Below are positions 52,214 through 64,000 of a DNA stretch of 64,000 nucleotides, one piece after another. The position numbers and the translations under genes are program-made. The stretch comes from Enchytraeus crypticus (lineage: Eukaryota; Annelida; Clitellata; Enchytraeida; Enchytraeidae): positions 1 through 64,000 of the forward strand of contig CAJHZI010000065.1 of the NCBI GenBank assembly GCA_905160935.1. The letters run 5' to 3'. Numbering within the stretch: position 1 is the first letter of the stretch; every line of letters begins with the position of its first letter. A model generated the notes under the pieces. The model worked only from the letters and a program-made list of their open reading frames with translations, was not told the DNA's origin and searched no databases.

Positions 52214-52545
52214 GGTTTAACGTCCGTTTCCTCATACAATGATGATGTCAGGGACCTCCCCCCATCACATGTCACTACAAATCGATTCACCCCTAACGAT
52301 CTGGAAAAAAAACATGTGCTGAAGAGAAATAAAAGATCCTAAACAGTGCCGGTCCGGTGATAAAAAAACAGTCAGGCAAGATGAAATAAAATCTATGGTG
52401 GGAAGAGATGTGTTTTCAACTTATAACGGAAAGTGGAAGTAGAACATGAGCAAAGATCAGTAGGCAGAGAGTTCCAAACAGTAGGAGCGGAGAAAGAAAA
52501 TGAACGTCTACCTAACGAAGTGAGAATATTAGGAATTAACAAATA
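52155..52545 (-). pseudogene. 5'-truncated CR1/L2-like LINE, second copy
   Basis: Codes FSFSAPTVWNSLPTDL and KLKTHLFPP-stop, with the same 3'UTR as the 35-kb copy and a 54-base (TTA)n tail. A third 3'-end scrap is at 63190-63255. Confidence 0.85.
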
Positions 52546-53319
52546 AACTAAGCTTTCTGAGCATGACGTTAAGCACACGTCTATGCTATGCTAGTAGATC
52601 AGCTACAAGCTCTACAGGCAGATAGCGCGGGTCTCTAAACGAAAGCAGATGTTTTCTGTTCCCCACTGACTCTGATTACAAGCGTTGTCGATGCTTCAAT
52701 GGCGTCAACAACAACAACACGAAACAATTACAACGCGCTACAGATTTCCCTGTTAAAGCAACAGAACGATATCAGCAGCAACAGTAAAGCAGTCTCGAAG
52801 ATCGATTTTATCAGTTGCTTATACACAATTTTTTTCTTAATTAATCAAAATTCCACATAATTGGAGCGTCATAAAATTCTAAAATAAAAAACAATTTTGA
52901 TAAAGTATTAGAAAAATTGCTTTAAACCAAAGATATAGTACACTAATGTTCTATGCAAATATTTGGCACTTTAACGTACATGGTAAAAATCAAAGAGCAA
53001 TTGCAGAGCAAGTTTATTTATCACAAAGAAAACTGAGAGAAGATCACGAGTGGGAACCGAACTATAGGCCTCGTATTTGGTAAGCAACAATGCTACCGGT
53101 TGTCTCTGAATGGGTACAACAAGCGCCCTGGTGTCGGTTATACCTATTATAAACTCACTCATCTTAGGGTCTATCTGAGTATCTATCACATTCCAATAGA
53201 ATCATTCTGGTCGTAAATATTTTAAGTCTGCTTCCAATTAGCAATTTCATGACAAAACCACAAAGCTATCTAGCTATGAATAGCTCTCGAGCTATTAATA
53301 GCTAACGAGCTACTATATA

Positions 53320-53812
53320 GCTAGTTAGCTACTGATAGAAGCCTAGTTACTGATAGCAGCCTAGTTACTGATAGCAGCCTAGTTACTGCTAGCAGCCTAG
53401 TTACTGATAGCAGCCTAGTTACTGATAGCAGCCTAGTTACTGATAGAAGCCTAGCTACTGATAGCAACCTAGTTACTGATAGAAGCCTAGTTACTGATAG
53501 CAGCCTAGTTACTGCTAGCAGCCTAGTTACTGATAGCAGCCTAGTTACTGATAGAAGCCTAGCTACTGATAGAAGCCTAGCTACTGATAGCAACCTAGTT
53601 ACTGATAGAAGCCTAGTTACTGATAGCAGCCTAGTTACTGATAGCAGCCTAGTTACTGCTAGCAGCCTAGTTACTGATAGCAGCCTAGTTACTGATAGAA
53701 GCCTAGCTACTGATAGAAGCCTAGCTACTGATAGCAGCCTAGTTACTGATAGAAGCCTAGTTACTGATAGCAGGCCTAGTTACTGATAGCAGCCTAGTTA
53801 CTGATAGCTATA
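53320..53812 (+). repeat. 18-bp minisatellite
   Basis: About 27 units of TACTGATAGCAGCCTAGT with variants. Confidence 0.92.
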
Positions 53813-54942
53813 TACCCAATAGAACATCTATATCACGAATCCGCAAAATTAAAGCAAAGGTGTAAAAAAATAACAGGCTAGCCGCTATATCATCATAGCA
53901 AATTTAAAATGAATAATTAATTAATTACAGTGAAGGACAAAATAATTACACAATTATTAAAAACTTCTAAATTTTAAAAAATTAAACATTACTTCACTCT
54001 TATCCGGTGTTCGCTTAATATCCATCACTGATTAATTCGTGCAAGAAATGTTAACGGATTATAAAAATGCACATTGTATTAATTATGCGTTGTTTATAGA
54101 GTGTACTTAATAGTATACAATATAATGTATACAGACAGACCTACAATTAAAATTTAAAATACAATAAGATATACAACAGGAAACCACCTTAGAAGCCACA
54201 CTTTTCCCGGGCTCTAGACTACATAAGGTATGGATAAGGCATAGACTTTGTGAAGGGATTTCCTTATTGATCTAAGGAGTGCTATTACGGAGCGCGAAAA
54301 CAGACTTTGAGTGTGAATATGTACCTTGAACCTGCCACTTGGCAGTGTACTGAAGACAGATAATATATATAGGCCTACAATTAATATTTAAATTACAATA
54401 AGATATTATAGAACAATATCTAAAGAAGAAAAAGCACAGAGTTCTATTTGTGCACCCACAGAAAGTGCAGCACTGGGGTGCCTGGCTAACAAGCAGATGT
54501 TGCTTGTATCGGCGCTGACATATAAATCATACCTGGCTGGTATCACCAACCAGTGCCATAAATACCTAATGCTTTACTGCATTCAAGCAATCATAACAGA
54601 GGAGCTTGCATTTCCAAGCATACTTCACGCCCCTATAGGATCCCAAACTTTGCATTATTTGAAGCAAAATGTAGGTCGTTCCTGAGAGATGAATAAATTG
54701 TAACACAGCGTACATTGACTGCATAAAAAAGGGGTACATATATAGAATATTGCATTGACTAGGCAAGATATGATAAAGAAGAGAATGAAGATTTTAACAT
54801 TAAGTATATAGCTTTCGTTTATATAGTATTGGGTATAATGTAATATGTATGTATTACATAATACATATGTATATTACGTATATTATGTGTACATGTATAT
54901 TATGTATATTACGTAATATGTATAAATAGTACTGAGTATCAT

Positions 54943-55095
54943 GTCTCTCTTAGTGCACTGCATACTGGCAGGTCCATGGCATATAACGCCTCTACTCTTC
55001 TCTGTCTTCCATTTTCCTTTTCATTTCCACATAGGAGTGGGTCTTTATTTAAATCATTTGTATGTGGAAATGAAAAGGAAAACAGGAGACAGAGC
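54943..55095 (-). repeat. Repeat family E copy with internal foldback
   Basis: Besides the usual E sequence, 55001-55033 and 55061-55093 are inverted copies of each other with about three mismatches, giving a 33-bp stem and 27-nt loop. Confidence 0.8.
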
Positions 55096-55654
55096 AACAT
55101 GTAATATGCATATATAGTACTGAGTATCATGTAATAAGCATGCATTACGTAATATGCATAGCCCTAACTGCTGTTGTTGCACACAGATGCTGTGCAATGG
55201 ATATCAAAAACACGAATTAAATTGAGAGGGGACGAGTAATTTACGTAATGCCAAAACTGCACATTCTGTAGAATCTTCGTCAACCAGGGAGGATGCCTCC
55301 CCACACTATATTCCCCATTTTCCTGAATCCTCTTTCATTCACATCTGCCTTGAGGAACAGCTGAGAGTCTCACGTGATGGCAGTCTGGTACGACATTCAC
55401 ACAGAACTATAAAACAGGTTTTTATTAACACTGGCAGGATTGTAGTACAAACATGAGCTAAGTGGCAGCGCCCGCAGACACTTTGTTACCATATCTAATC
55501 CAGTACCAACCAAACCCCGCCGCCCGCTGTTGAGGCATCAAGCCTCGTTATAAAGATGATAAGTGCGGGGCGGTGATGAGTGGGAGAAGGTACACTAGGG
55601 GGGGATAAAATATTAGGCGGCTTAGTTTCGTGAATGCTGCAGACTTTTAGATAG

Positions 55655-55915
55655 AAATTTGAAATATCTCAATAGCATAGGGGTAACGTCATGAAGTTTT
55701 AAATGACAGATCCTGCGGTGAATTGAACCCTCGTGGGTTCGAATCCCAGCCGCGCTGATCTGAGAGTAAAATCTCGGACATTCACTTGACTGGATACACG
55801 GAAAATAAACTAAACTGCCTAACGGTTTAAACATGTAGTATTAAAAAGTGATAGATATCAACATAGTTGATCATTTCACTATAATGCGAGACTACTTTTT
55901 TTACTTTTACTTTAT
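55655..55915 (+). repeat. tRNA-headed SINE-B
   Basis: AATAGCATAGGGGTAACGTC head, GGGTTCGAATCCCAGCC, and body ending near ACTATAATGCGAGACTAC. Confidence 0.85.
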
Positions 55916-58900
55916 AGCTTCAGATTAGTCCATGTGCTTCCATTGTGTCAAATATTCCTCAAGTGATAACTCTAAATCATAGGTCTAATCTAGAAGTAGT
56001 AAACTTATGGTTATATATTGGGAGGGGATAATGATATAGTATGGCAATCCTCTTTCCACGTCAGAATTCTGAAATCTAATGTCCCTCCCTGGAGAGTACT
56101 ACTAGCGCAGAGAGTACTACTACTAAATACTTTTACTTTTTAGACTCAGAAATTAAAGTACTTTTCCAGCACTACCTCCCTGGAAAGTACTACTAACGCA
56201 GTTCTAATTATTATAATAAAGATTTATAACCAAGCTTTGATAGGAGTTTGGTTGGCCTGTGGCATATCCGAAATAGGAGCAACAGTGTAGTGAGAATAAG
56301 TCCGGAGCTACTGGAATAAATCCGGAGCCATCAACAGGACGTATGGAGTTTATATAGAGATAAGAGAGGAGATGAGTGGAGTGCTGCAGGAAGTGGAGAG
56401 AGGATAGCACTTGTCTTTATTCCACTCTTATCCTATTCCTCCCACAAACACGCGCACACAAATACATACACTGACATACATACATACAAACACACGTACA
56501 ATACATACATATGCTGTTACAAACACACATGTACTTACACAGGCGCACACATCTGCACACACAATGAAGCTCAAACAGATTATACACATTCAAACAAGTA
56601 CACCTACACACATACCCACACATACCCACACGTACACCACACTTACAAAGAGGCGATTATAAGAAACAGTTAACCCTCCCCCCCACTAAGGATCGAAGGT
56701 AGGAGCCTAGTTTTGTAGTAATAACATATGACATATTAAGAAGATTTAACAATAATCATTTAATATATACAAGTCAAGTTTAATTTTTGTTCGTATGGTG
56801 ACGCACCCGACAACCGCATGTGTTTACAATGTTTTCTTTTTAGAAACTCTTGCTGTTATGCTGTTATTGTTAACTCTTTGTTATTTTCGTTATTTCCTCT
56901 TATCTCTCAATGGTTAATAGTAATCGTTGCCTTTTGGTGGTACTCTGATGGCAGCCGGCGCGGATTTAAGTATAACCTTCCAATACCCCGGGGATTCGTT
57001 CAAAGCTATCAACACGCGGCCTTCCTAGTTTGTCACCGCTTTATGTAATAACCGACATCAAAGTAGCTTAACTTCGCTCAGTTGAGGCGCAGAAAAAATA
57101 GAGTGCAGGAAGGCAAATGGGTGCCACATCAGAAGCCAGATATTCATAGGCTATAGGCTATATTAAAATATAGATAGTGTGATAGGATTAATAAGTTGAT
57201 CGATGGAGTGCTCTTTATGGTCGCGATAGAAAAATGACTAATTACCTGCTACGAGCTACACGATGGTAAATAGAGAGAGAGAGGGGGGGGGAGGGGGAAG
57301 AGAGAAAGAGAGAAAGAGTGAGAAAGAGCGATATGATGAAATGAGACAGTCAAAGTGACTCTGTTATCATATAAATTAAAAAGACTAATCCATAACAGAA
57401 AAAACTACTTACAGTTACAATCAAATCGATGTAGACACTGATATTTTAACTAATCCTAACGAGTTTAGATATTGTACAGGTAAGTTTGCTGCTCTTTTTA
57501 AAATCCATGCACATCTACAAGTGTATTATCCCATATTACTGTACTTCAGAAGTAGAAATTAATCCATTCGATTTTTAAACTGCACTACAATTTATAGTAA
57601 TATTTAACTGTTACATTAGCAGAATATAAGTTTTTTCAATATGAATACGATTACCAGAATAGCATAGAAATGAAGATCAAAATAACTACTTTAATTTATA
57701 AAGCGGATATTTAATTACTACTACTTAGTTCATAATGAAAATCCAATTAAATCCTAGTATCCAGCACAAAACATCTTCTTATTATTTTGAAAATCGCAAC
57801 TTCCACAAGTCCACAACCACAGCCTGGTAAAACTCTCCAGTGACTAATGTTAAGTGTTTCACTCACTCCAGTGTGCTGTAAATGAAGCAGAGGCTGTTGC
57901 TGCTGGTGCCCAACCTTTGTACTGCGCTTAATTAATGTAAAAGTTTTTATAAGTTATTATTCCATATATAGCTTGTATAAGCAAGTGGGCATAGGGGGCC
58001 CACCTCATCGTAAGCAGAATCCCCCAAGAATAATGGTATATCACAAGAATTTTTATAAATATATAACTTCAAGATCCACTCGTATGTGGACATGAAGAGA
58101 AAGACGGTAGGTAGAGATGAGTAGAGGCGTTATATACCATGGACCTGTAGGCAGTTGGCAGTGCTCTAAGAGAGAGATATATATATATATATAGCTTGAA
58201 CAACAACAACAGAATTAGAGTGCTATTGTCGTCCATGACAACATTGAGCACTGTGGAACCAAATCCAATCGGATGAGAAGAGTGTGGGGTCCAAAATCGG
58301 TGCAAGTCAAAATCCAGGCAGTCAGTCCGAGGAAGGGTATTAGTGGAATGGAGGTTTAAGTGCATGAAGTTACACATATGACACGTGTTTACAAAGTTTC
58401 CTCTCCTGGTTGTAGTTTTTGTAGAATAAAAAGGTTAATTCTCGATTTGAGGCCGGACTGCTGTAGAATAGGCCATTCGTAAGAGGTACGGTATGATGAG
58501 ACGATTGAGCAATTTAGGAAGGCAATGAAAAATAAATTCAGATGCCCCAATTTTCTAACTTTATAGCACTACTTAAATTTTGCATAGTTTTCGAGATGGG
58601 ATCAACCTATTGGGCAATGGAGAGATCCTACTTAACTCGAGAAAAATCTGTAAATATGAATATATATCATGGATCTGACACTTGCCAAAAAAACATTAAA
58701 GGAAAGGGTAGAGTCAAATATTTGTAAACTTCTTCTCGAATATGTCAACCTCAAGTAAGTTTATGTTTCCTTGATGTGCCACTATGAATGAATAAATTCG
58801 AATAATTAGCAGAATATTATGAAGTAATTTACTTGAGATCCTGTAAATCTACTAAAATCCAGAGCTGATTATTGCTGAACAGTACGTGGTCAGACTGTTG

Positions 58901-60889
58901 ATACTCCTGAGTCTTAATATGATTTTAATCTGATTTTATTATTTAAAATCTATTAAATATTTTAATCTATTAAATACACTTCAAACAATCGCTAAATCTA
59001 AAGCGGTATGAAATCTAAGCCACTAATCAGTCCAGACAACTAACTCAGACACAAACTTGTATATTTCTATTCAGGATACATTATGCTACATCCTAGCTGA
59101 CCATAATATCAACACCAATAATTCTAACATCAAATTGCTCTCGTCGTTCATGATACCACACAGCACAACGAAGTCTAAATCATAGTATTTCTATCACACG
59201 TAGCGAGCAGAAGGTTGAGAAGCGCAGGTTCAATAGTTTCAGAACAGCTTGGCTGGGCACAGCTGCACCGGACCCAGTGTACCTCAGCCTCTTTGTGCTG
59301 GCTACAAGCCTACAGCTGCCTGGTAGGCCTACTTGTGCAGGCCACAGGCCTTGCAGCCTGGTAGCCACTGGTCTTAATTAACAGCATCAGCTGTCATCTG
59401 CTACCTCTCATGCCGCTTGTAGCCGCTGTCTCATGACGATATGATAAGCCGATGAGGAACTCACAGTTTAACGTCTGTTTTCTTATCACAAAGGATACTG
59501 TCAGAGACAGCAGGGCTGGGTTTTGAACCGATAGCTTCCTGCGAGTCCTGCTCTCAGACAAGCTTGCAATCAATTCGTTTATCCAACTTATTTTATGTTT
59601 TGCTTATACCTAATATTATGAAGGGGAAGATATCCTCGCCGATATCAATCTCTACCATTTGACTTTACCCGCGACATAACTAAAAATCTGCTTTTTGCAT
59701 CTTATGAAACTTTTCTATTCTCAACTTTATCTTGAGCCTGTTGTCATATTTCCAAGAATTCTAAACGTTTACGAGGATTTCGCGCTCTCCTTCCGCTCTC
59801 CTGGAGCCACCTGCGACGGTTGAATGTCAGCCGCCTGGCGACTACTTTTGTTTTAATCTACCGGTGACAATAACCGCCCGAGCTCGTGAAGATATTGTTC
59901 CCGTCACGTGTAGCTGAATTCAGCTCAGATACCGAGCGACATTTCGTTCATAATATGCAAAAGCGACTTTCGGCGACGATATCGATCGGAGTGAAAGATA
60001 TCTTCGTCACAAAAGATCAACTATTAGCTATTAATTCGGCCAGCTACGAAGGCATCATAATTATATATCTTTTATGAATTTATGGTTTTATGAAGGGGGG
60101 TTAGGGGAGGGTGAGGGACGAGTCTGTTGGCGTTCCAAAATATTAATTATGACGTATTAAGCTTAGTGATGACGTATTTAGCTTAGTGATGACGTATTTA
60201 GCTCATGCAGATACTGCATATCATATCATTGCATGCGTCGTCATATCACAAACTTAAGATTAAATGATGCACCTTTTCTATCCTAAAACTCGCGATTATA
60301 TCAACTGAAAAAGGAAATTGCAGTTTTCTATAACAATATTTTTCAACATTGACTTAGGATAGAGGGGTTTATCCCCCCCTGGCACGTCAATAGGACGTAC
60401 ACTGCGAGATGTTTTCTGTAGGCTCTCTATAAGCAGGTGGTGTAACTTAGCGCGTACGTCGTGGGCCCAGTGCAACTGTGGAGTTTAAGGGTTAGCAGAG
60501 AGAATTCTTTGAACAAATTCAATGTAATAAAGATATATTTGTCGAATCTTTGAACAGGCTTTTCGGATACAAGATTTGCACCAATTAATGCACCCTTTTC
60601 AGTTTTTACACTTGTTTTTACTGCGTGACATTACTTCAAAAGAGAAAGATGTTGTCTTAGACAACAGCAGCATTCTAACCGTTGTAAATTTACTGGATAT
60701 TTCAAAGTCAGTTAAGCTGTTAAATTATTTAGTATGACATTATGCACAAATTTGTTTAGATGTATACAAATGACATTTTAATAATAGATATGAGCGATAT
60801 TTTACAGATCAAAACCAATAAAGTCTTTAGGTACATCTGGAAGCAACAACTGTACAATATAACAACAACAACATTACAATATCGGTTGC

Positions 60890-61370
60890 ACACAACTAGC
60901 AACTGTTACAATCATACAACTGTGACAACCACACAACTGTGACAACCACATAACTGTGACAACCAGACACCTGTGACAACCACACAATTGTGACAACCAC
61001 ACAACTGTTACAACCACACAACTGTTACAACCACACAAGTGAGACAACAACACATCTAGTAACTGTTACAACCATAAAACTCTGACAACCACACAACCAA
61101 CAACTTAGACAACCACACAACTAACAGCTCAGACAACCATACAACTAATAGCTCAGATAACCATACAACTTATAGCTCTGACAACCATACAACTAACAGC
61201 TCTGACAACCACACAACTTACAACTCAGACAACCACACAAATAACAACTCTGACAACCACACAACTAACAACTCTGACAACTAACAACTCTGACAACCAC
61301 ACAACTAACAACTCTGACAACCACACAACTAACAACTCAGACAACCATGTAACTAGCAAATGTTGCAATC
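60890..61370 (+). repeat. (CACAACTGTGACAAC)-type minisatellite
   Basis: About 480 bases of ACAACCACACAACT units grading from GTGACAA to AACTCTGACAA variants. Confidence 0.88.
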
Positions 61371-63503
61371 ACACAGCTGAGCACCTAAAAGACAACCCAT
61401 TGATAATAGATATGTCAATGCAGAACAATGGAGATTTCCCTACCAGTTCTTCACAATGTCATTGACCATGAAAGCACGGCAAAACTTTAGTCTTCTCGCT
61501 TTATACTCATATATTTCATTGGTTAATCAACTAGCGGCGCCTGAACTGCTCCAAACCTCACTAGTGTAGTCACTGAGAGACGAAACAGGCGTTAAAAGTT
61601 TAATACAGTTCAAGTTTAAATAAAAATTCATTCTTACTAAAGTTAGATAGTACAGGTAAATTTTGTTAAATAATTTTAATTATTAAAATACATCTGCTAA
61701 TAAGAATGACTACATTCGCACACTAGAATACAGTATTTAGTGTCAATGCATATCACATAATTATATGCACAGTGTTAAATAATTATGTAGACGTCTTTAT
61801 AGGATCAGCAAACCTTTAGGCAGTATCGTAACAGCATAAAAGTTTTCGTAAATTCTTTAACATTTTTCGCTAATGCATAAAGCTATCAACAACTCCAAAG
61901 TTACCCACATAAGAACATTTGTAAAAAGAAAACCCACATAGTGGCCTCACTGCAGCCAGACAGTTACAGAAGTCCAGTCAAGCAGCTCAAGTGATTTCAA
62001 AACAAGCACATAGCAACTAATACACAGAGTTATACAACTCATTTATATTCTCCTTTATATTCTTAGATTCTCATTTATATTCTTCATATTCCCCTTTATA
62101 TTCATATACTGCTAATACACACAGCACATCATAATTATTGTACAAGTCAATCAACAAAATGTAACAGTTGAGAGATAAGAGAGGACTCATGATACAAGAT
62201 CATCACTTCTAGATTCGATGTAGATATCAGATTCATTAGTTCAGATGACTGGCTGGTGGGAGGATCCCATGTAGAGAAAGTCTCAGTTAAAATTACTCCA
62301 TTCTGCGACCATTTCTCTACAACCTCTACCTAAGGATGTTTCCAGAAAGTCCATGTATACACATGTGTCAACTATATTAATACATATCGCTGAATTTACA
62401 ATTGCTAATTATAATTCAGCATTATATCTAGCACCACACATTGTTTACATAACGTCATTCAAGAGATGAACATGAAATAACACAACCGATGCTAGAATGT
62501 TAGGACAATCCTCATAGCTTAATGATATCAGCAGTGAGTCTCATCAAATAGACTCACAGTTCAAGTCTGAATCACAACCAGCCATTAGATCTGATAACAA
62601 CGAGTTAGAATCGCTCTTGTCTACTGACACACAATAAACATTCTGGGCACCAGTAGATAAATCGCGACACACTTGGAAATCTTTCATTTATATTGGCGTA
62701 TGGACATGCTCCGTAATAATAATAATCCAATTTTAAATGTAGACTATAGCAATCACATATTTTTAAACGATCGACAATGTCTGTGGGTTGGTCCTAGCGT
62801 TCGTAACAACATTAACGTTCAACTGGTCCTGCGATAAACTGAGACATAAATGAGCATAACGGCGGTGAATAATCTGAAATACGAACTAAAATCTCTCAAC
62901 TCAACAAGAAAAATTAATCAAATAAATCTGCTGCATGATATGAACATCTGACAATTAATAACATTCACAAATTATATAAATAATAATAATTAGTGAATTA
63001 TATTATAATTACTAACATATTTTATAATAAATGAGGAATACAAAGAGAGAAAGCTCCACATACACAATTACACGTGCAGAAGCTCTGATGCAATAAACTA
63101 GTTATAATCAACAACACCAACAACAGCTTCAATGATCAGCTTGGTACTATGTAATCCTAACTGATTAAGTTAATTACTACCACTACTAATAATAATAATG
63201 GCGGTTTAAGGTCCGTTTCCTCGTACAAGGATGATGTCAGGGACGTCATTACTCACTAGTTTTACGAGCAGTACCACTGTTAATAATATTATTATACTGT
63301 ATTTATTACTAGCCTATAATATACGCTGAAAGGAAATGGTATATTCCTTCCTACGTTTATTAGCATCTCAAGTTAACTTGCTAGTAATGGTGGAAGAAAA
63401 AGAACTTTTTGAAAATTATTTTATATTTAACTAATTTATTATAAAAATGAGTGTTATTAACAAATTGATAAAATCATCAAAACACTCTGATCGCCTCTAA
63501 CAT

Positions 63504-63509
63504 TTTATT
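63504..63509 (-). terminator. Polyadenylation signal candidate of BCKDHA
   Basis: AATAAA on the minus strand, 254 bases beyond the stop codon and just after the tandem duplication. Confidence 0.5.
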
Positions 63510-63515
63510 TATAAC

Positions 63516-63740
63516 ATCTTTTACTAGATGTGACATTTTATACAAGACATACCACTACCACAAGGTAATAAGCCTAATCTTTACCCCACTCTAAAAACCC
63601 ATTCTAGGATAAGACAAACAGTTTACTCGCAATCATCTTTTACTAGATGTGACATTTTATACAAGACCTACCAATACCACAAGGCAATAAGCTTATACTT
63701 TACCCCACACTCATAAAACCATCCTAAGATACGACAAACT
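63516..63740 (-). repeat. ~119-bp tandem duplication in BCKDHA 3'UTR region
   Basis: ATCTTTTACTAGATGTGACA begins both copies (63518 and 63637), followed by matching sequence with scattered differences, ending 25 bases from the BCKDHA stop. Confidence 0.85.
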
Positions 63741-63762
63741 CTAATTGGTTACACTGCCGCTA

Positions 63763-64000
63763 CTACATCTGCTGGAAGGCGTCGGTGGGGTAGTGCTCTT
63801 TATACTGCTCCACGTGTTTCTTCATCTGCAGCATCTGACTCTGCAGGTGGGGCGGCACCGTATCGTACACGTCCGTGAACAGGTCCGTCGGGTTTGGCTT
63901 CTTCTTCTTCTCCGCTCTTCCGAATGCTGCGAGCAGCTGCGTGCGGGATTCCTTCATCCACGCCGTGTCCTCAGCGTCGCTCCACCAAGAGTTACGCACC
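63763..64000 (-). CDS. BCKDHA: Branched-chain 2-oxo acid dehydrogenase E1 alpha, C-terminal part
   Basis: Open from the window edge to the stop at 63765-63763. Contains SWWSDAEDTAWMKESR, KKPNPTDLFTDVYDTVPPHL and EHYPTDAFQQM-stop, which line up with the BCKDHA ending (GWWDEE...KPNP..LFSDVY...HYPLDHF). It is the thiamine-dependent E1 alpha subunit of the mitochondrial BCKDH complex, acting in Val/Leu/Ile breakdown. The catalytic part lies right of the window. The Lys-rich KKKKPNP stretch is slightly expanded. Confidence 0.93.
   Translation of the reverse strand, partial: VRNSWWSDAEDTAWMKESRTQLLAAFGRAEKKKKPNPTDLFTDVYDTVPPHLQSQMLQMKKHVEQYKEHYPTDAFQQM

Noticed and set aside
54497..54685. Short ORF MLLVSALTYKSYL...
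   Set aside because: No recognisable family, splice context or codon pattern; kept as unexplained sequence.
56411..56662. HTHIPTHTHTY-type ORF
   Set aside because: Product of a (CA)n-rich tract.

Overview
The window is nuclear DNA from an invertebrate-grade bilaterian animal; I cannot fix the phylum. The evidence is GT-AG introns with consistent phases, several tRNA-headed SINE families, AP-endonuclease LINE remnants, and recognisable animal genes: a Jagged/Serrate-type Notch ligand, cytochrome c oxidase subunit 8, a PAR-1/MARK kinase and the tail of branched-chain keto acid dehydrogenase E1 alpha. The DNA is AT-rich with GC-richer exons, and is full of microsatellites, minisatellites and retroposon debris.

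Layout. 391-23854 (+): 20 exons of a Jagged/Serrate gene, from the end of the DSL/first EGF repeat to the stop codon; its 5' part lies left of the window. Its introns hold a tRNA-Gly(GCC) gene (-), a LINE remnant, many SINE copies and, antisense at 11852-16894, an apparently intact 1,680-codon reverse transcriptase plus restriction-like-endonuclease ORF. 24003-26397: intergenic, with a tRNA-derived SINE and a 5S-rRNA-like fragment. 26398-28434 (+): two-exon COX8, its intron carrying a hAT-type MITE with 8-bp target duplication. 28656-31989: intergenic repeats. 31990-48035 (-): complete 15-exon MARK/PAR-1 gene, 751 codons, with kinase, UBA and KA1 domains. 48036-63503: a long stretch of repeats and minisatellites in which I found no host gene. 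63763-64000 (-): last coding part of BCKDHA.

Two themes stand out. First, several exon edges are locally duplicated in tandem (Jagged at 1331, 9691, 10885 and 20217; MARK at 42105), and the acceptor of the MARK KA1 exon sits inside the first unit of a 1.36-kb, 19-bp minisatellite whose units mostly carry acceptor-like sequence. Second, LINE 3' ends and tRNA-headed SINEs share a 3' tail (GAGGAAACNGACGTTAA), and repeat tails run directly into (ATT)n, (GA)n/(TA)n, (GAT)n and (TTGA)n tracts, which explains much of the simple repeat content. Jagged and MARK act respectively in Notch signalling and cell polarity, COX8 and BCKDHA in mitochondria; the sequence gives no sign that the four genes are functionally linked.
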